Below, in pieces: positions 43,896 through 52,920 of a stretch of DNA of 64,000 nt; position 1 is the first letter of the stretch, and each line of letters begins with the position of its first letter. Position numbers and translations under genes: made by a program. Origin of the DNA: VAZQ01 sp036557665 (GTDB lineage: Bacteria; Pseudomonadota; Alphaproteobacteria; Rhizobiales; Xanthobacteraceae); NCBI GenBank assembly GCA_036557665.1, contig DATBHG010000009.1, forward strand, positions 124,001 through 188,000, written 5' to 3'. A model generated the notes under the pieces. It ran no database searches and had not been told where the DNA came from. It worked only from the letters and a program-made list of their open reading frames with translations.

Positions 43896-45506
43896 ATGAC
43901 ATCAGCATCGGCGTTGCGCAGGCATTGGGCGCAATCGTTTGCGCCGCCCGATCGCACCCTTCCGGCGATGCTCATCCGCCAAGCAGGGCGCTTCGCGCAT
44001 AAGCCTCTGGTCAGCGCCGGCGAGACGACATGGACCTATGCCGAGACCCGCGAGGCCGCCGCCCGTTGTGCCGGGATGCTGCGCTCCGCCGGCATAAGGC
44101 CTGGCGATCGGGTCGCCCTCATCTGCTCCAACCGCATCGAATTTCTCGAAATCGTGCTGGGCTGCGCCTGGCTGGGCGCGGTTGCCGTTCCCATCAACGT
44201 CGCCTCGCGCGGACCACAGCTTCAGCACATTCTGTCCAATTGCGCGGCACGGCTGCTGGTGCTGGAGGCGGCCTATGCGGAGAATCTCGCAATGCTCCAG
44301 GCGCGCGAGCTTGCCATCGAATCCATCTGGCTGATCGATGCCGGTGAGGAAATCCGCCTGGGAGACATTGTGTCCATCCCGCTGCCGCGGCCGAATGAGC
44401 GCATCGCGCCTGCTGCGGTCCGGCCCGGTGACCTCGCGCTGATTCTCTATACATCAGGCACGACCGGCCCCTCGAAAGGGGTGTGCTGCCCGCATGCGCA
44501 ATATTTCTGGTGGTCGGTCAACACCGCCTCGCTGTTGCAGTTGCGCGCGGAGGACGTGCTGTGCACCAGCCTGCCGTTGTTTCATACCAACGCGCTCAAC
44601 ACGTTCTATCAGGCGCTTCTGACCGGCTCGCGCGTACGTTTCGAGAAGCGTTTCTCCGCCTCGCAATTTTTTGCCTCCCTCGCGCAGCACCATGCGACCG
44701 TGAGCTACCTGCTCGGCGCCATGGTTCCGATCCTCCTCTCCCGGCCTCCTTCTCCCGGCGAGACCGCGCATCGCGTGCGCATCGCCCTCGCGCCCGGCGT
44801 ACCGGCTCAGTTTCACCCGGAATTCAAGCAACGCACCGGCATTGCCTTGCTCGACGGCTGGGGGGCGACAGAAACCAATTTCGTGCTTGGTACGACCGTC
44901 GAGCAGCAGAAGCCGGGATCGATGGGGCCGGTGTTCGAAGGCTTCCACGCCTGCGTGGTCGACGGCGAGGACAACCCCGTCGCCGATGACACGCCCGGCG
45001 AGCTTATCGTGCGCGCGGATGAGCCGTTTGCCTTCGCCACGGGCTATTTCCGCGACCCGCAGAAGACCATCGAGGCATGGCGCAATCTCTGGTTCCACAC
45101 CGGAGATCGGGTCGTGCGCCAATCGGACGGCTATTTCCGGTTTGTCGATCGGCTGAAGGATGCGATCCGGCGGCGCGGCGAGAACATCTCGTCCTTCGAG
45201 GTCGAGCAGGTCCTGCTCAGCCACCCGGCCGTCGCGAACGCAGCCGCATTTCCCGTTCCTTCGCCGCTGGCCGAGGATGAGGTCATGGCCGCCGTCATCG
45301 TGCATCCGGGCAAGCAGCTGACCGAAGCCGAGCTGATTGCGTTTTGCGAGCCCCGCCTGCCCAGATTCGCCGTGCCCCGCTATCTCGAATTCGTGCACGA
45401 CCTCCCCTGCACCGAGAACGGCAAGGTACAAAAATACAAATTGCGCGAGCGCGGCATCACCGCGCGCACCTGGGACCGCGAAGCTAGTGCGTATGCCGGT
45501 GCTTAA
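43896..45506 (+). CDS. AMP-forming acyl-CoA synthetase
   Basis: A 536-residue adenylate-forming ligase (ANL superfamily) that activates a carboxylic acid to its CoA thioester. Motif A3 is LILYTSGTTGPSKGV; A5 is DGWGATETNF; A7 and A8 are FHTGDRV and RFVDRLKDAIRRRGENISSFEVE; the catalytic Lys of A10 is in ENGKVQKYKL. The start at MTSASALRR is preferred over a TTG six codons upstream. It stands alone on the plus strand beside the thiolase-like operon, whose substrate it might activate; that is inference. Confidence 0.9.
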   Translation: MTSASALRRHWAQSFAPPDRTLPAMLIRQAGRFAHKPLVSAGETTWTYAETREAAARCAGMLRSAGIRPGDRVALICSNRIEFLEIVLGCAWLGAVAVPINVASRGPQLQHILSNCAARLLVLEAAYAENLAMLQARELAIESIWLIDAGEEIRLGDIVSIPLPRPNERIAPAAVRPGDLALILYTSGTTGPSKGVCCPHAQYFWWSVNTASLLQLRAEDVLCTSLPLFHTNALNTFYQALLTGSRVRFEKRFSASQFFASLAQHHATVSYLLGAMVPILLSRPPSPGETAHRVRIALAPGVPAQFHPEFKQRTGIALLDGWGATETNFVLGTTVEQQKPGSMGPVFEGFHACVVDGEDNPVADDTPGELIVRADEPFAFATGYFRDPQKTIEAWRNLWFHTGDRVVRQSDGYFRFVDRLKDAIRRRGENISSFEVEQVLLSHPAVANAAAFPVPSPLAEDEVMAAVIVHPGKQLTEAELIAFCEPRLPRFAVPRYLEFVHDLPCTENGKVQKYKLRERGITARTWDREASAYAGA

Positions 45507-46180
45507 TGCCCGGGCGCACCCTGGAACATATGCGTGACCCAATGCAGCGCCTCGTGCGGTACGTCGGGGGCGAACAGGCCGAGCGCGGTGAAGAGGAGGC
45601 CGACGACGCCGAGCGCGGCGGCGCCATAAGCGAGCGCGAGCATGCCGGTGATCACCGATGCCGAGGCGAGCACGATCCCGATCTGATAGGCCGCCGAGCC
45701 GAGCTCATAATTATGGTAGCGCGACATCGCGACGTCGCGGTCGCGCTCGTATCGCTCGGCCTGCGCTCGCAGCTCCTTGCGCCCGTCGCCCTGCGGGGGG
45801 TCGGATTCGTAGCGCTTGACGGTCGCATTCCACGCATCCACCTGCTTGCTCAGCGCCGCCCTGGATGCATCGTCGGGGCGCGCCGTGAGCTCCGCCGCCA
45901 TCGCTTCCGCGGCCGTGCGCAGCGCCGTCTGTCGAACGGTCTTTGCCTGGAAGAAATTCCAGGTATCCGACGCCCTGATATTGAGCTCGATGCCCGCGGT
46001 CTGCGCGCTCTTGCCGAGCGTCTCCGAGAGCGAGAGAAAGAGCGCGATCACCGCAATGAGCAGCGCAATCTTTCTGTTCTGATTTTGCGCTGGCTTGGTT
46101 GCGTGCCCTTCGCCCGGGGAGTGCTCGTGGTTGATCCGGTGCTCGACTTCATGCTCGACCGCATGCACGCCATGGCTCAT
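45503..46180 (-). CDS. DUF4337 domain-containing membrane protein
   Basis: A 225-residue protein of the DUF4337 family, unknown function. A His/Glu-rich N-terminus (HAVEHEVEHRINHEHS) is followed by a membrane segment (ALLIAVIALFLSLSETL, about 39-55), a charged helical region that may form coiled coil, and two C-terminal membrane segments (IGIVLASASVITGMLALAYG and VVGLLFTALGLFA). It converges with the acyl-CoA ligase, the two genes overlapping by four bases. Confidence 0.85.
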   Translation of the reverse strand: MSHGVHAVEHEVEHRINHEHSPGEGHATKPAQNQNRKIALLIAVIALFLSLSETLGKSAQTAGIELNIRASDTWNFFQAKTVRQTALRTAAEAMAAELTARPDDASRAALSKQVDAWNATVKRYESDPPQGDGRKELRAQAERYERDRDVAMSRYHNYELGSAAYQIGIVLASASVITGMLALAYGAAALGVVGLLFTALGLFAPDVPHEALHWVTHMFQGAPGH

Positions 46181-46327
46181 CGCACACTCCGATTCTCTGC
46201 GGCATGATCGAACAGCCGTGGTGGCTTCGCAAGGGCATCCGTCTCCCCCCGCGCACTCGTCGAATGCTGCGTGAAACCGACCCGTCGTCGCCCTCCATCC
46301 GCCGTCGCGGCCTGGAAGGGCGAGGGC

Positions 46328-47284
46328 TTAGGCCCGCGGATGCGCGGCGCGATAAGCTTCGAGCAGGTGATCGGTATCGACGGCGGTGTAGACCTGGGTG
46401 GTCGACAAGGAGGCATGCCCGAGCAGCTCCTGGACCGAGCGCAGATCGCTGCCGCGGGCAAGAAGATGCGTGGCAAAGGAATGGCGCAGCGCATGCGGCG
46501 TTGCGGTTTCCGGCAAGCCGAGCGCGCCGCGCAGGCGCGCCATGGCGAGCTGCACCACGCGTGGGGACAGCGGCCCGCCCTTCGTCCCGACAAACAATGG
46601 CCCTTCCGCGTTCAGCTCGTAGGGGCAGAGCGCGATGTACGCCCCGATGAGCGCGACGACGCGCGCCAGGACGGGAACCATGCGCTGCTTGTTGCCCTTG
46701 CCGGTGACCGTGATGGTTTCGGCACGCTCCGCCGCGAAGTCCTGCCGCTTGAGACCGAGCGCCTCCGATACACGCAGCCCCGATCCGTAGAGCAGAGCCA
46801 GCACGGCGGCATCGCGGGCGAGCACCCACGGCTCGCGCTCTTCACCTGCACGCAGCTCTGTATCCGCGATTCGTTTGGCCGCGGCAACCGCGAGGGGCCG
46901 CGGCAGTGTCTTTGCCGGCTTGGGCGTACGTATCATGAAGAGCGCGGCCACGCTCGCCTTCCCGTCACGTTCCAGGAACCGCGCAAACGAGCGTACGCCG
47001 GCCAGCATGCGCATCAAGGAGCGGCTGGCGATCCCGTCGGAACGGCGCGCCGCCATGAACGCGCGCACGTCCAGCGGTTGGAGCCCCGAAAGGAGCTCGA
47101 GCGTCATCTCGGTGCCGAGATGCCCGGAGAGAAATCGCAGGAACTGCGAGACGTCACGCCCATAGGCCTCGACCGTGTTCGGCGACAGCCGCCGCTGCGC
47201 GGACAATTGCTCCAGCCAGCGCGCGAATTCTGTCGCAAGCTCGGCGGCTGCGAACGGAAGCTCGGGGGTGCTGGGATCGGACAT
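46328..47284 (-). CDS. xerC: Tyrosine recombinase XerC
   Basis: A 318-residue site-specific recombinase. The N-terminal SAM-like domain includes LSAQRRLSPNTVEAYGRDVSQFLRF. The catalytic set is present: Arg in GSGLRVSEALGL, Lys in GKGNKQRMVP, HxxR in TPHALRHSFATHLL, His in LLGHASLSTTQVYTAV and the nucleophilic Tyr in the same segment. With XerD it resolves chromosome dimers at dif. It lies divergent from priA, a frequent pairing in alphaproteobacteria, which supports a housekeeping role and not a phage integrase. Confidence 0.93.
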   Translation of the reverse strand: MSDPSTPELPFAAAELATEFARWLEQLSAQRRLSPNTVEAYGRDVSQFLRFLSGHLGTEMTLELLSGLQPLDVRAFMAARRSDGIASRSLMRMLAGVRSFARFLERDGKASVAALFMIRTPKPAKTLPRPLAVAAAKRIADTELRAGEEREPWVLARDAAVLALLYGSGLRVSEALGLKRQDFAAERAETITVTGKGNKQRMVPVLARVVALIGAYIALCPYELNAEGPLFVGTKGGPLSPRVVQLAMARLRGALGLPETATPHALRHSFATHLLARGSDLRSVQELLGHASLSTTQVYTAVDTDHLLEAYRAAHPRA

Positions 47285-47383
47285 GCGTGCCTGTCGTTCG
47301 ATCCCTCCTGTGTCCTATAATTTCCTTCAGCTTTTCTTAACCCCGGCACTTCTCCAGCGGCCCGCGGAGCAAATGCGAGCAAC

Positions 47384-49591
47384 ATGCCCCTAGCAACGTC
47401 ACCGCCCGCATCGCCCGGCGCGGAGGGCTTCGTCGATGTGCTCGTACCCGTCGCATTGGACCACACCTATTCGTATCGCGTGCCGCGCAACCTGGAGCTT
47501 TACGCTGGCGACATCGTCAGCGTGCCGCTCGGGGCGCGGGCCGCGACCGGCGTCGTATGGAACGATCGCGTTGCAATAAGACCGGGGCTGCACAACCGCC
47601 TGAAAGAGGTCGAGGACAAGCTCGACCTCCCTGCGCTCAAGCCCGAGCTGCGGCGGCTCGTCGATTGGGTCGCCGATTACACCCTGGCGCCGCGCGGGAT
47701 GGTTCTGCGCATGGCCCTGCGCATGGGCGAGCATCTCGGGCCGGCGCGCGAGCATGTGGGCGTGCGCCTCGTCGGGCCGGCGCCGCAACGCATGACGAGC
47801 GCCCGCCAGCGCGCGCTCGCTCTCCTCGCTGATGGCATCGCGCGCGCCAAGAGCGAGGTTGCCCATGCCGCCGGCGTTTCGCCCGGGGTCATTGATGGCC
47901 TGGTGGATGAAGGCACGCTGGAAACCTTGCCGCTGCCGCCGGAGCCGCTGGCGGGGAGGCCCGACCCGGATTTCTGCCGGCCGGAGTTTTCTTCCGCCCA
48001 GGAGCTGGCGGCAAACGAGTTGCGCGCGCGTGTTGCAGGAGGCGGATACGGCGTGACGTTGCTCGACGGCGTCACCGGATCGGGCAAGACCGAGCTCTAC
48101 TTCGAAGCGATCGCCGAGACCGTGCGCGGTCACCGGCAGGCGCTCGTGCTCGTCCCGGAGATCGCGCTGACCACGCAATTTCTCGACCGCTTTGCCGCAC
48201 GCTTCGGCGTGCGCCCGGCCGAATGGCATTCTGCGCTGCCTCCCCGGCGCCGCGCGCGCACCTGGCGGGCGGTTGCGGACGGTGAGCTCGGCGTCATCGT
48301 CGGGGCGCGCTCCGCGCTCTTTCTTCCCTACGCCGATCTCGGCCTCATCGTCGTCGACGAGGAGCACGATCCCGCCTACAAGCAGGAGGATGGCCCGCGT
48401 TACCATGCCCGCGACATGGCCGTCGTGCGCGCGCGGGAGGCTCAAATCCCGATCCTGCTCGTATCCGCCACGCCGTCGGTGGAGACGGAGATGAATGCGC
48501 GCCGCGGGCGTTACCGGCGGCTGCATCTGCCGGAGCGCTTCGGCGGACAGCATCTTCCCCATGTCGAGGCCATCGACCTGCGCAGCGAAGGCCCGGCACG
48601 CGGCCGCTTCATCGCGCCGCGACTCGCGGAAGCGATACGGAGCAAGCTGGAAAAGCACGAGCAGGCGTTGTTGTTTCTCAATCGCCGCGGGTACGCGCCG
48701 TTGACCCTGTGCCGCAGCTGCGGCTTTCGCCTGGGATGTCCGAATTGCGATGCCTGGCTGGTCGATCACCGCTTCAGGCGGCGGCTCGTTTGTCACCACT
48801 GTGGATTCTCGATGCCGCCGCCCGCGCAATGCCCCGGCTGTGGGGAGAGCAACACCTTCGTGGCAGTGGGCCCCGGAGTCGAGCGGCTGCAGCAGGAAGC
48901 GGCCGAGCTCTTCCCGGCAAGCCGCATGCTTGTGCTCTCCAGCGACCTCGTCGAATCCGTCGAGCGCCTGCGCGAGGAGCTCAACGAAGTGGCGGCGGGC
49001 CGCTTCGACATCATCATCGGCACCCAGCTCGTCGCCAAGGGACATCACTTTCCCAACCTCAACCTCGTGGGCGTCATCGACGCGGATCTCGGCCTGGCGA
49101 ACGGCGACCCGCGTGCCGCGGAGCGCACCTTCCAGCTGCTCTATCAGGTGGTCGGCCGCGCCGGACGCGAGGAAGGCCAAGGTGTGGGCTATCTGCAGAC
49201 CTATCAGCCCGAGCACCCCGTGATCCGCGCGCTCCTTTCGGCCGATCGCGACGCCTTCTACACGACGGAGATCGAGCTGCGGGAGAAAACGCATTATCCC
49301 CCGTTCGGACGATTGGCGAGCCTGCTCATCTCGGCGAAGGAGCGCGCGGCGGCGGAAAGCTACGGCCGGCGGCTCCTTGGCACCGCGCCCGCCGCGCCGG
49401 AAGTGCGTATCCTCGGCCCGGCGGAAGCGCCCATTGCCGTGGTGCGCGGGCGCCATCGCTTTCGCCTGCTGGTGAAATCAGCCCGGAATTTCGATCTCTC
49501 CCGCTACCTGCGCGCCTGGCTTGCCGCCGCGCCCAAACGCGAGGGCAACCTGCGTCTCGACGCGGACATCGACCCCCAGAGCTTTTTCTGA
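47384..49591 (+). CDS. priA: Primosomal replication protein N' (PriA helicase)
   Basis: A 735-residue superfamily 2 helicase that restarts stalled replication forks. The 3'-DNA-binding N-terminal domain is followed by Walker A GVTGSGKTELYFEA (about 230-243) and the DEEH box VVDEEHDPAYKQ. The zinc-binding cysteines lie in CRSCGFRLGCPNCDAWL and CHHCGF with CPGCGES. Further helicase motifs are GTQLVAKGHHFPN and QVVGRAGREEG. Full length with all domains. It diverges from xerC across 99 bp that must hold both promoters. Confidence 0.95.
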   Translation: MPLATSPPASPGAEGFVDVLVPVALDHTYSYRVPRNLELYAGDIVSVPLGARAATGVVWNDRVAIRPGLHNRLKEVEDKLDLPALKPELRRLVDWVADYTLAPRGMVLRMALRMGEHLGPAREHVGVRLVGPAPQRMTSARQRALALLADGIARAKSEVAHAAGVSPGVIDGLVDEGTLETLPLPPEPLAGRPDPDFCRPEFSSAQELAANELRARVAGGGYGVTLLDGVTGSGKTELYFEAIAETVRGHRQALVLVPEIALTTQFLDRFAARFGVRPAEWHSALPPRRRARTWRAVADGELGVIVGARSALFLPYADLGLIVVDEEHDPAYKQEDGPRYHARDMAVVRAREAQIPILLVSATPSVETEMNARRGRYRRLHLPERFGGQHLPHVEAIDLRSEGPARGRFIAPRLAEAIRSKLEKHEQALLFLNRRGYAPLTLCRSCGFRLGCPNCDAWLVDHRFRRRLVCHHCGFSMPPPAQCPGCGESNTFVAVGPGVERLQQEAAELFPASRMLVLSSDLVESVERLREELNEVAAGRFDIIIGTQLVAKGHHFPNLNLVGVIDADLGLANGDPRAAERTFQLLYQVVGRAGREEGQGVGYLQTYQPEHPVIRALLSADRDAFYTTEIELREKTHYPPFGRLASLLISAKERAAAESYGRRLLGTAPAAPEVRILGPAEAPIAVVRGRHRFRLLVKSARNFDLSRYLRAWLAAAPKREGNLRLDADIDPQSFF

Positions 49592-49634
49592 TGCGCGCGA
49601 CTTTGTGCCCTTGCGGACTTGCGCCATCGCATAT

Positions 49635-49692
49635 GCCTGACATCCCGGCCGGCGGAACCCGGCCCGATGCCGGTTGGAATGCCATGTCAGGC
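49635..49692. repeat. Large GC-rich palindrome after priA
   Basis: GCCTGACAT (49635-49643) pairs perfectly with ATGTCAGGC (49684-49692). Between them CCGGC/GCCGG segments can pair further. A broken T-run (CTTTTGCCCTTT) follows about 15 bases later. It may be a terminator of priA or a dispersed palindromic element. Confidence 0.65.
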
Positions 49693-49791
49693 CTGCGGTT
49701 GACGCGCTTTTGCCCTTTCGCCGTCACGGCAAAGCCGCGGTTACCGGGTTTGGCTAGCCTCAGATGTCACCACCGTATGGGGGATCGTCAG

Positions 49792-50340
49792 ATGCTGATG
49801 ACAATTGCCATTGTAGTCGTCGTTCTCGTTGCGGCCCTGCTCGCCTATGCCGCGAGCAGACCCGACACATTCCGGGTCCAGCGCTCCACTTCGATCAAAG
49901 CGGCGGCCGAGACCATCTATCCGCTCGTGAGCGACTGGCACAATTTCCTCACTTGGTCGCCGTTCGAGAAGGACGCCGCGATGAAGCGAACTTTCAAAGG
50001 GGCGCCGAGCGGCAAAGGCGCAATCTACGAGTGGGACGGGAACAACAAGGTGGGGGCCGGCCGCATCGAGATCGTCGAGGCAGCCGCGCCGACGCGGCTC
50101 GTCATGCGCCTCGACATGATCAGGCCGATGAAAGCGCAAAACACCGTCGAGTTCACATTTGCGGCCAGAGGCGGCACGACCGAGGTGACCTGGGCAATGA
50201 AGGGCCGAGTGCCGTTCATGGGCAAGCTCATGAGCATCGTCATGAATTGCGACAAGATGGTCGCCGGCCAGTTTGATGAAGGGTTGGCGAAGCTCAAGAG
50301 CCTTGCGGAACAGCGCGCGCACCAGGTCGCTGCCGCCTGA
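49792..50340 (+). CDS. SRPBCC (START-like) family protein with N-terminal membrane anchor
   Basis: A 182-residue protein. A hydrophobic segment (LMTIAIVVVVLVAALLAYAA, about 2-21) anchors a polyketide-cyclase/SRPBCC domain: FRVQRSTSIKAAAETIYPLVSDWHNFLTWSPFEKD, GKGAIYEWDGNNKVGAGRIEI and TEVTWAMKGRVPFMGKLMSI. The helix-grip fold binds hydrophobic ligands; many members have no known function. A GGGGGA site precedes the ATG; a start five codons upstream is possible. It follows priA by 200 bp in the same direction. Confidence 0.87.
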   Translation: MLMTIAIVVVVLVAALLAYAASRPDTFRVQRSTSIKAAAETIYPLVSDWHNFLTWSPFEKDAAMKRTFKGAPSGKGAIYEWDGNNKVGAGRIEIVEAAAPTRLVMRLDMIRPMKAQNTVEFTFAARGGTTEVTWAMKGRVPFMGKLMSIVMNCDKMVAGQFDEGLAKLKSLAEQRAHQVAAA

Positions 50341-50373
50341 AATTATACAGCTTTCTTGGCGCCATTCCGGCAA

Positions 50374-50394
50374 CCCCCGGCTTTGACCCGGGGG
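50374..50394 (+). terminator. Hairpin after the SRPBCC gene, possibly a dispersed palindrome
   Basis: CCCCCGG (50374-50380) pairs with CCGGGGG (50388-50394) around a 7-base loop, 33 bp past the stop codon. No T-tract follows, so Rho-independent termination is uncertain. The flanking CCGG and CCGGGAT bases recall the palindromic element found between sucB and lpdA. Confidence 0.5.
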
Positions 50395-50497
50395 GAGCCG
50401 GGATCAAGTAATCGTCGTGAGCGTTTGTGCATTCGCGCCGGCGGCCGATTTACTGGCTACCGGCTCGGGCGAGCCGCACTTGGTCGGCTCCAGGCCG

Positions 50498-50647
50498 TCA
50501 GCACGGACCGTGGCCGTAGTAATTGGTCGTGCACTCGCCCCATGGCACGCTAGCCTGCGCAAATGCCATTTCCATGAATGCCGGCAGTGCGCCGGCGAGA
50601 GCGGCGGCGAGCACAACCGCCATTGCGATCTTCATCAGCACCGTCAT
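50498..50647 (-). CDS. Possible small secreted peptide (internal start)
   Basis: A 47-49 residue peptide encoded in the same frame as the end of the zinc-ribbon gene. AAGGAG lies directly before ATG 50647 and seven bases before GTG 50641, the better-spaced start. A signal peptide (KIAMAVVLAAALAGALPAF) is followed by a short mature part ending WGECTTNYYGHGPC with two cysteines. No family was recognised. It may be read from the zinc-ribbon transcript or from its own start. Confidence 0.45.
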   Translation of the reverse strand: MTVLMKIAMAVVLAAALAGALPAFMEMAFAQASVPWGECTTNYYGHGPC

Positions 50648-50857
50648 TCTCCTTCTGTCGAAGCCAAATTGACCTTCTACCGATGAGACCGCACGGGCGC
50701 ATCTATTCCCGCACACCCACTTCGTGACGAGGGCACTCGACCGTTCGCGCCGGCGGCACACGAACGCCTTTTTGCACCCGAGCTTGCAAAACCGCCGGCT
50801 CCATTGTCGATGGATGATCATTCCCAGCCTGCCGCCGCAGTGGTCACAGCGTTTCAT
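50498..50857 (-). CDS. Small zinc-ribbon protein, running in frame into a signal-peptide-like tail
   Basis: A 119-codon frame with a strong AAGGAG site six bases before the ATG. The N-terminal half has a zinc-ribbon pattern: CDHCGG, then FCKLGC, then two more Cys in VCGNRC. The C-terminal ~45 residues read like a separate exported peptide (MKIAMAVVLAAALAGALPAFMEMAFAQA cut into signal and mature parts). A second AAGGAG lies inside the frame just before codon 71, so an independent internal gene (about 50498-50647) is likely. It overlaps the upstream gene by four bases. Function of neither part is known. Confidence 0.6.
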   Translation of the reverse strand: MKRCDHCGGRLGMIIHRQWSRRFCKLGCKKAFVCRRRERSSALVTKWVCGNRCARAVSSVEGQFGFDRRRMTVLMKIAMAVVLAAALAGALPAFMEMAFAQASVPWGECTTNYYGHGPC

Positions 50858-51057
50858 GATGCTCTCCTTCCAAGCGGGTCGAGGACCGTGATGAGTCTGT
50901 CCAGCCCGAAATCGGCGTGCTCGCGGCAGCAATAATATCGATGGTCTTTCCCCCTCCAACATTTGAGCTGCTCGTCCTCGATGATGAAAGGTGCGTTGCA
51001 CAGCGCGCACCGCTCGGGAGCGCCGTTGCACAGATAGCGACTGCCGCTGACGATCAT
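50854..51057 (-). CDS. Small Cys/His-rich (zinc-binding) protein
   Basis: A 67-residue protein with the pattern YLCNGAPERCALCNAPF, then a Cys in LKCWRGKDHRYYCCREH, which would bind one or two zinc ions. AGGAGG lies five bases before the ATG, a strong site. Its stop overlaps the next zinc-ribbon gene (ATGA), so the two are translationally coupled. Similar small zinc-ribbon proteins occur in Bradyrhizobium-like genomes, but none is characterised as far as known to me. Confidence 0.7.
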   Translation of the reverse strand: MIVSGSRYLCNGAPERCALCNAPFIIEDEQLKCWRGKDHRYYCCREHADFGLDRLITVLDPLGRRAS

Positions 51058-51376
51058 CGGTACCTCCTGTTTGCTGGAATACTTTCAATCCGAGGACGCT
51101 GACGAGCCTGCAGCCCTCACTTGGGCTGCCGGGAGCCCCATTGCTCGCCGAGCACGGGGGCGCCCTCCGACTACATGACGCCTGTAGGGGGCGAAATATT
51201 CCCGGCGCATGGAGGAGCCTCAAATAAACGCATGCTCAGTAGGGCCGCGGTTACAGGCTCACAGCTCCGTGAGAGCTCACGTCTCTCGCGATCACATTGG
51301 TCCGAGCACGGGAATAAGACACAACGCAATGCGGTCTCCTTGTGCGAAAGCACTCTCGATCAATATGGAGATCGCA
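51058..51376. other. 319-bp divergent region between the zinc-ribbon pair and a small membrane protein gene
   Basis: Promoters for both transcripts must lie here. Open frames on the plus strand extend the small membrane protein upstream but lack a ribosome-binding site. No clear hairpin or operator was recognised. Confidence 0.45.
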
Positions 51377-51583
51377 ATGAGCAGCCTCGAAGCCGTAGAG
51401 CGACCGATCGGCAGACACGCACAAGCCTCGGTGCAGCAGCGAACCGCTGCTTCGCAGGACGAAGCGTGCTCGGATCCAGCCGGAAACAGAACGCTTTACG
51501 TTCTGGGACTTGGTATCGTGGGCGCAATATTAACAAATGGTCTCGTCTTTATTTACTTTGCCTCGTTTTACGCATCCGGATGA
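51377..51583 (+). CDS. Small single-span membrane protein
   Basis: A 68-residue protein with a polar N-terminal half (SLEAVERPIGRHAQASVQQR) and one C-terminal membrane helix (TLYVLGLGIVGAILTNGLVFIYFASF). GGAG lies six bases before the ATG at 51377; a start four codons upstream is possible. It is a single gene between the zinc-ribbon pair and the convergent monooxygenase. Function unknown; the sequence recalls small uncharacterised rhizobial proteins. Confidence 0.6.
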   Translation: MSSLEAVERPIGRHAQASVQQRTAASQDEACSDPAGNRTLYVLGLGIVGAILTNGLVFIYFASFYASG

Positions 51584-51660
51584 CATAAAAATCATTTCCT
51601 GCGGCCGACTGCGTGTGCCTTCACATCGGCCGCGGATTGCTGATTCTGAGGCACTCAAAC

Positions 51661-52839
51661 TCATCGAAGCTGCGCACCCACCTGGTTGCGCAAACCAGCA
51701 CGACGCATCAGGGGCACGACCTCCGCCCCGAAAAATTCCAGGTCCTGCGCGAAGTCGAAGAACGTCAGCTGCACGCCGTCGCAGCCGGCTTCCTTGAGCT
51801 GAGCAAATCGTTCGACCACCTGGGTCGGGCTGCCCACGATCTGCATGTTCCCGCCAACCGCGCGGTATGCGCCCAAATCGGTTTTCCAGCCTTTGGCGTC
51901 ACCGCTCGCCCGCCGTCCCAGAAAGCCTTCGATGGCTTCGACATCTGCGGCGGCGACGATCGCATCGTAATAGTCGCGCGCCTCTTGCTCCGTCGCCCGG
52001 CAGATGATCATCGGGTTGATGATCGTGCGCACCGTGCGCCCACACTCTTTGGCCTTCGCCTTGATCTCCGCGTTGTGCCTCGGCAAGGCTGCAATTGCGG
52101 CATCGACATGGCCCCCGCCCGGGCTGGTGATGAAGACAAGGTCGGAATGCTTAGCGGCGTAGGTGATGCCCGCCGGCGAGCCCGTGGCATTCACCAGGAG
52201 CGGCCGTCCGAACCGCGGCCTCGGGGTGACGAAGGCGTCGATCAGGCGCCAGTACCGGCCCTCACGGCTGAGATTCTCCTGCGATGCCCACAGCATCTTC
52301 ATCAGCTCGGTGAACTCGTCCGCCATCGCGTAGCGCTGGTCGTGCTCGATCTGATCGTTGCCGAACATCCGGGCTTCGCTCGGCACGAACCCGGTAACCA
52401 CGTTGAGACCCCACCGGCCGCCCGAGATGTGATCGACCGTCGCACCGAGCTTGGCAAGGTAAACCGGATGCCACGGCCCATAGAGCACGTGAATGGTCGA
52501 GATGAGAACGATGCGCTCGGTGATCACCGCAAGCGAGGTCGCGGTGATGAAGGGGTCGAGCGACTGCTCGCGAAAGCGGATCGCGCCGCCGGTGCCGCCT
52601 TTGCCCATCCATTGCGCCAGCCCGAACGCCAGATCGAATCCCAGCGCCTCGGCCCGCTGCGTGAGCCGCGCGTTGTAGTCGAACTCCCATGACGTGCTGC
52701 GCGGCAAGCTCGACGGCGACCAACCGCCGCTCTGGATCGGCAAAAACAGCCCGAGCAGCAGCGGCTGATGCATGATCCGCGCTACCGGCGAATCCGGAAA
52801 CTCGAGCGGTGAAGGCGACGCCTCTGCCATTTCGATCAC
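51661..52839 (-). CDS. LLM-class flavin-dependent monooxygenase (SsuD/SfnG-like)
   Basis: A 392-residue bacterial-luciferase-like monooxygenase, using reduced FMN from a separate reductase. Typical segments are LLLGLFLPIQSGGWSPS, the FMN-contacting TISTIH-type strand (VLISTIHVLYGPWHP), HISGGRWGLNVVTGF, and GRPLLVNATGSPAGITYAA. Members oxidise alkanesulfonates, dimethyl sulfone or pyrimidines. It is the last gene of a GST-ATPase-permease-monooxygenase operon, 81 bp behind the permease, which favours a sulfur- or nitrogen-containing organic substrate. Confidence 0.9.
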   Translation of the reverse strand: MIEMAEASPSPLEFPDSPVARIMHQPLLLGLFLPIQSGGWSPSSLPRSTSWEFDYNARLTQRAEALGFDLAFGLAQWMGKGGTGGAIRFREQSLDPFITATSLAVITERIVLISTIHVLYGPWHPVYLAKLGATVDHISGGRWGLNVVTGFVPSEARMFGNDQIEHDQRYAMADEFTELMKMLWASQENLSREGRYWRLIDAFVTPRPRFGRPLLVNATGSPAGITYAAKHSDLVFITSPGGGHVDAAIAALPRHNAEIKAKAKECGRTVRTIINPMIICRATEQEARDYYDAIVAAADVEAIEGFLGRRASGDAKGWKTDLGAYRAVGGNMQIVGSPTQVVERFAQLKEAGCDGVQLTFFDFAQDLEFFGAEVVPLMRRAGLRNQVGAQLR

Positions 52840-52920
52840 CTACAATCTCACCAGGGTGGCAAAATCGTCTCGTGCGTTTTTTGCGTTTTCATCGGCCGGA
52901 ACAGCGATTTTGCCCACCCC

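Noticed and set aside
46328..47284. Integrase of a mobile element
   Set aside because: Sequence and position next to priA fit the housekeeping recombinase XerC; no att sites, tRNA or phage genes nearby.
47399..49456. 685-codon open frame on the minus strand
   Set aside because: Complete antisense overlap with priA, whose helicase and zinc motifs are unmistakable.
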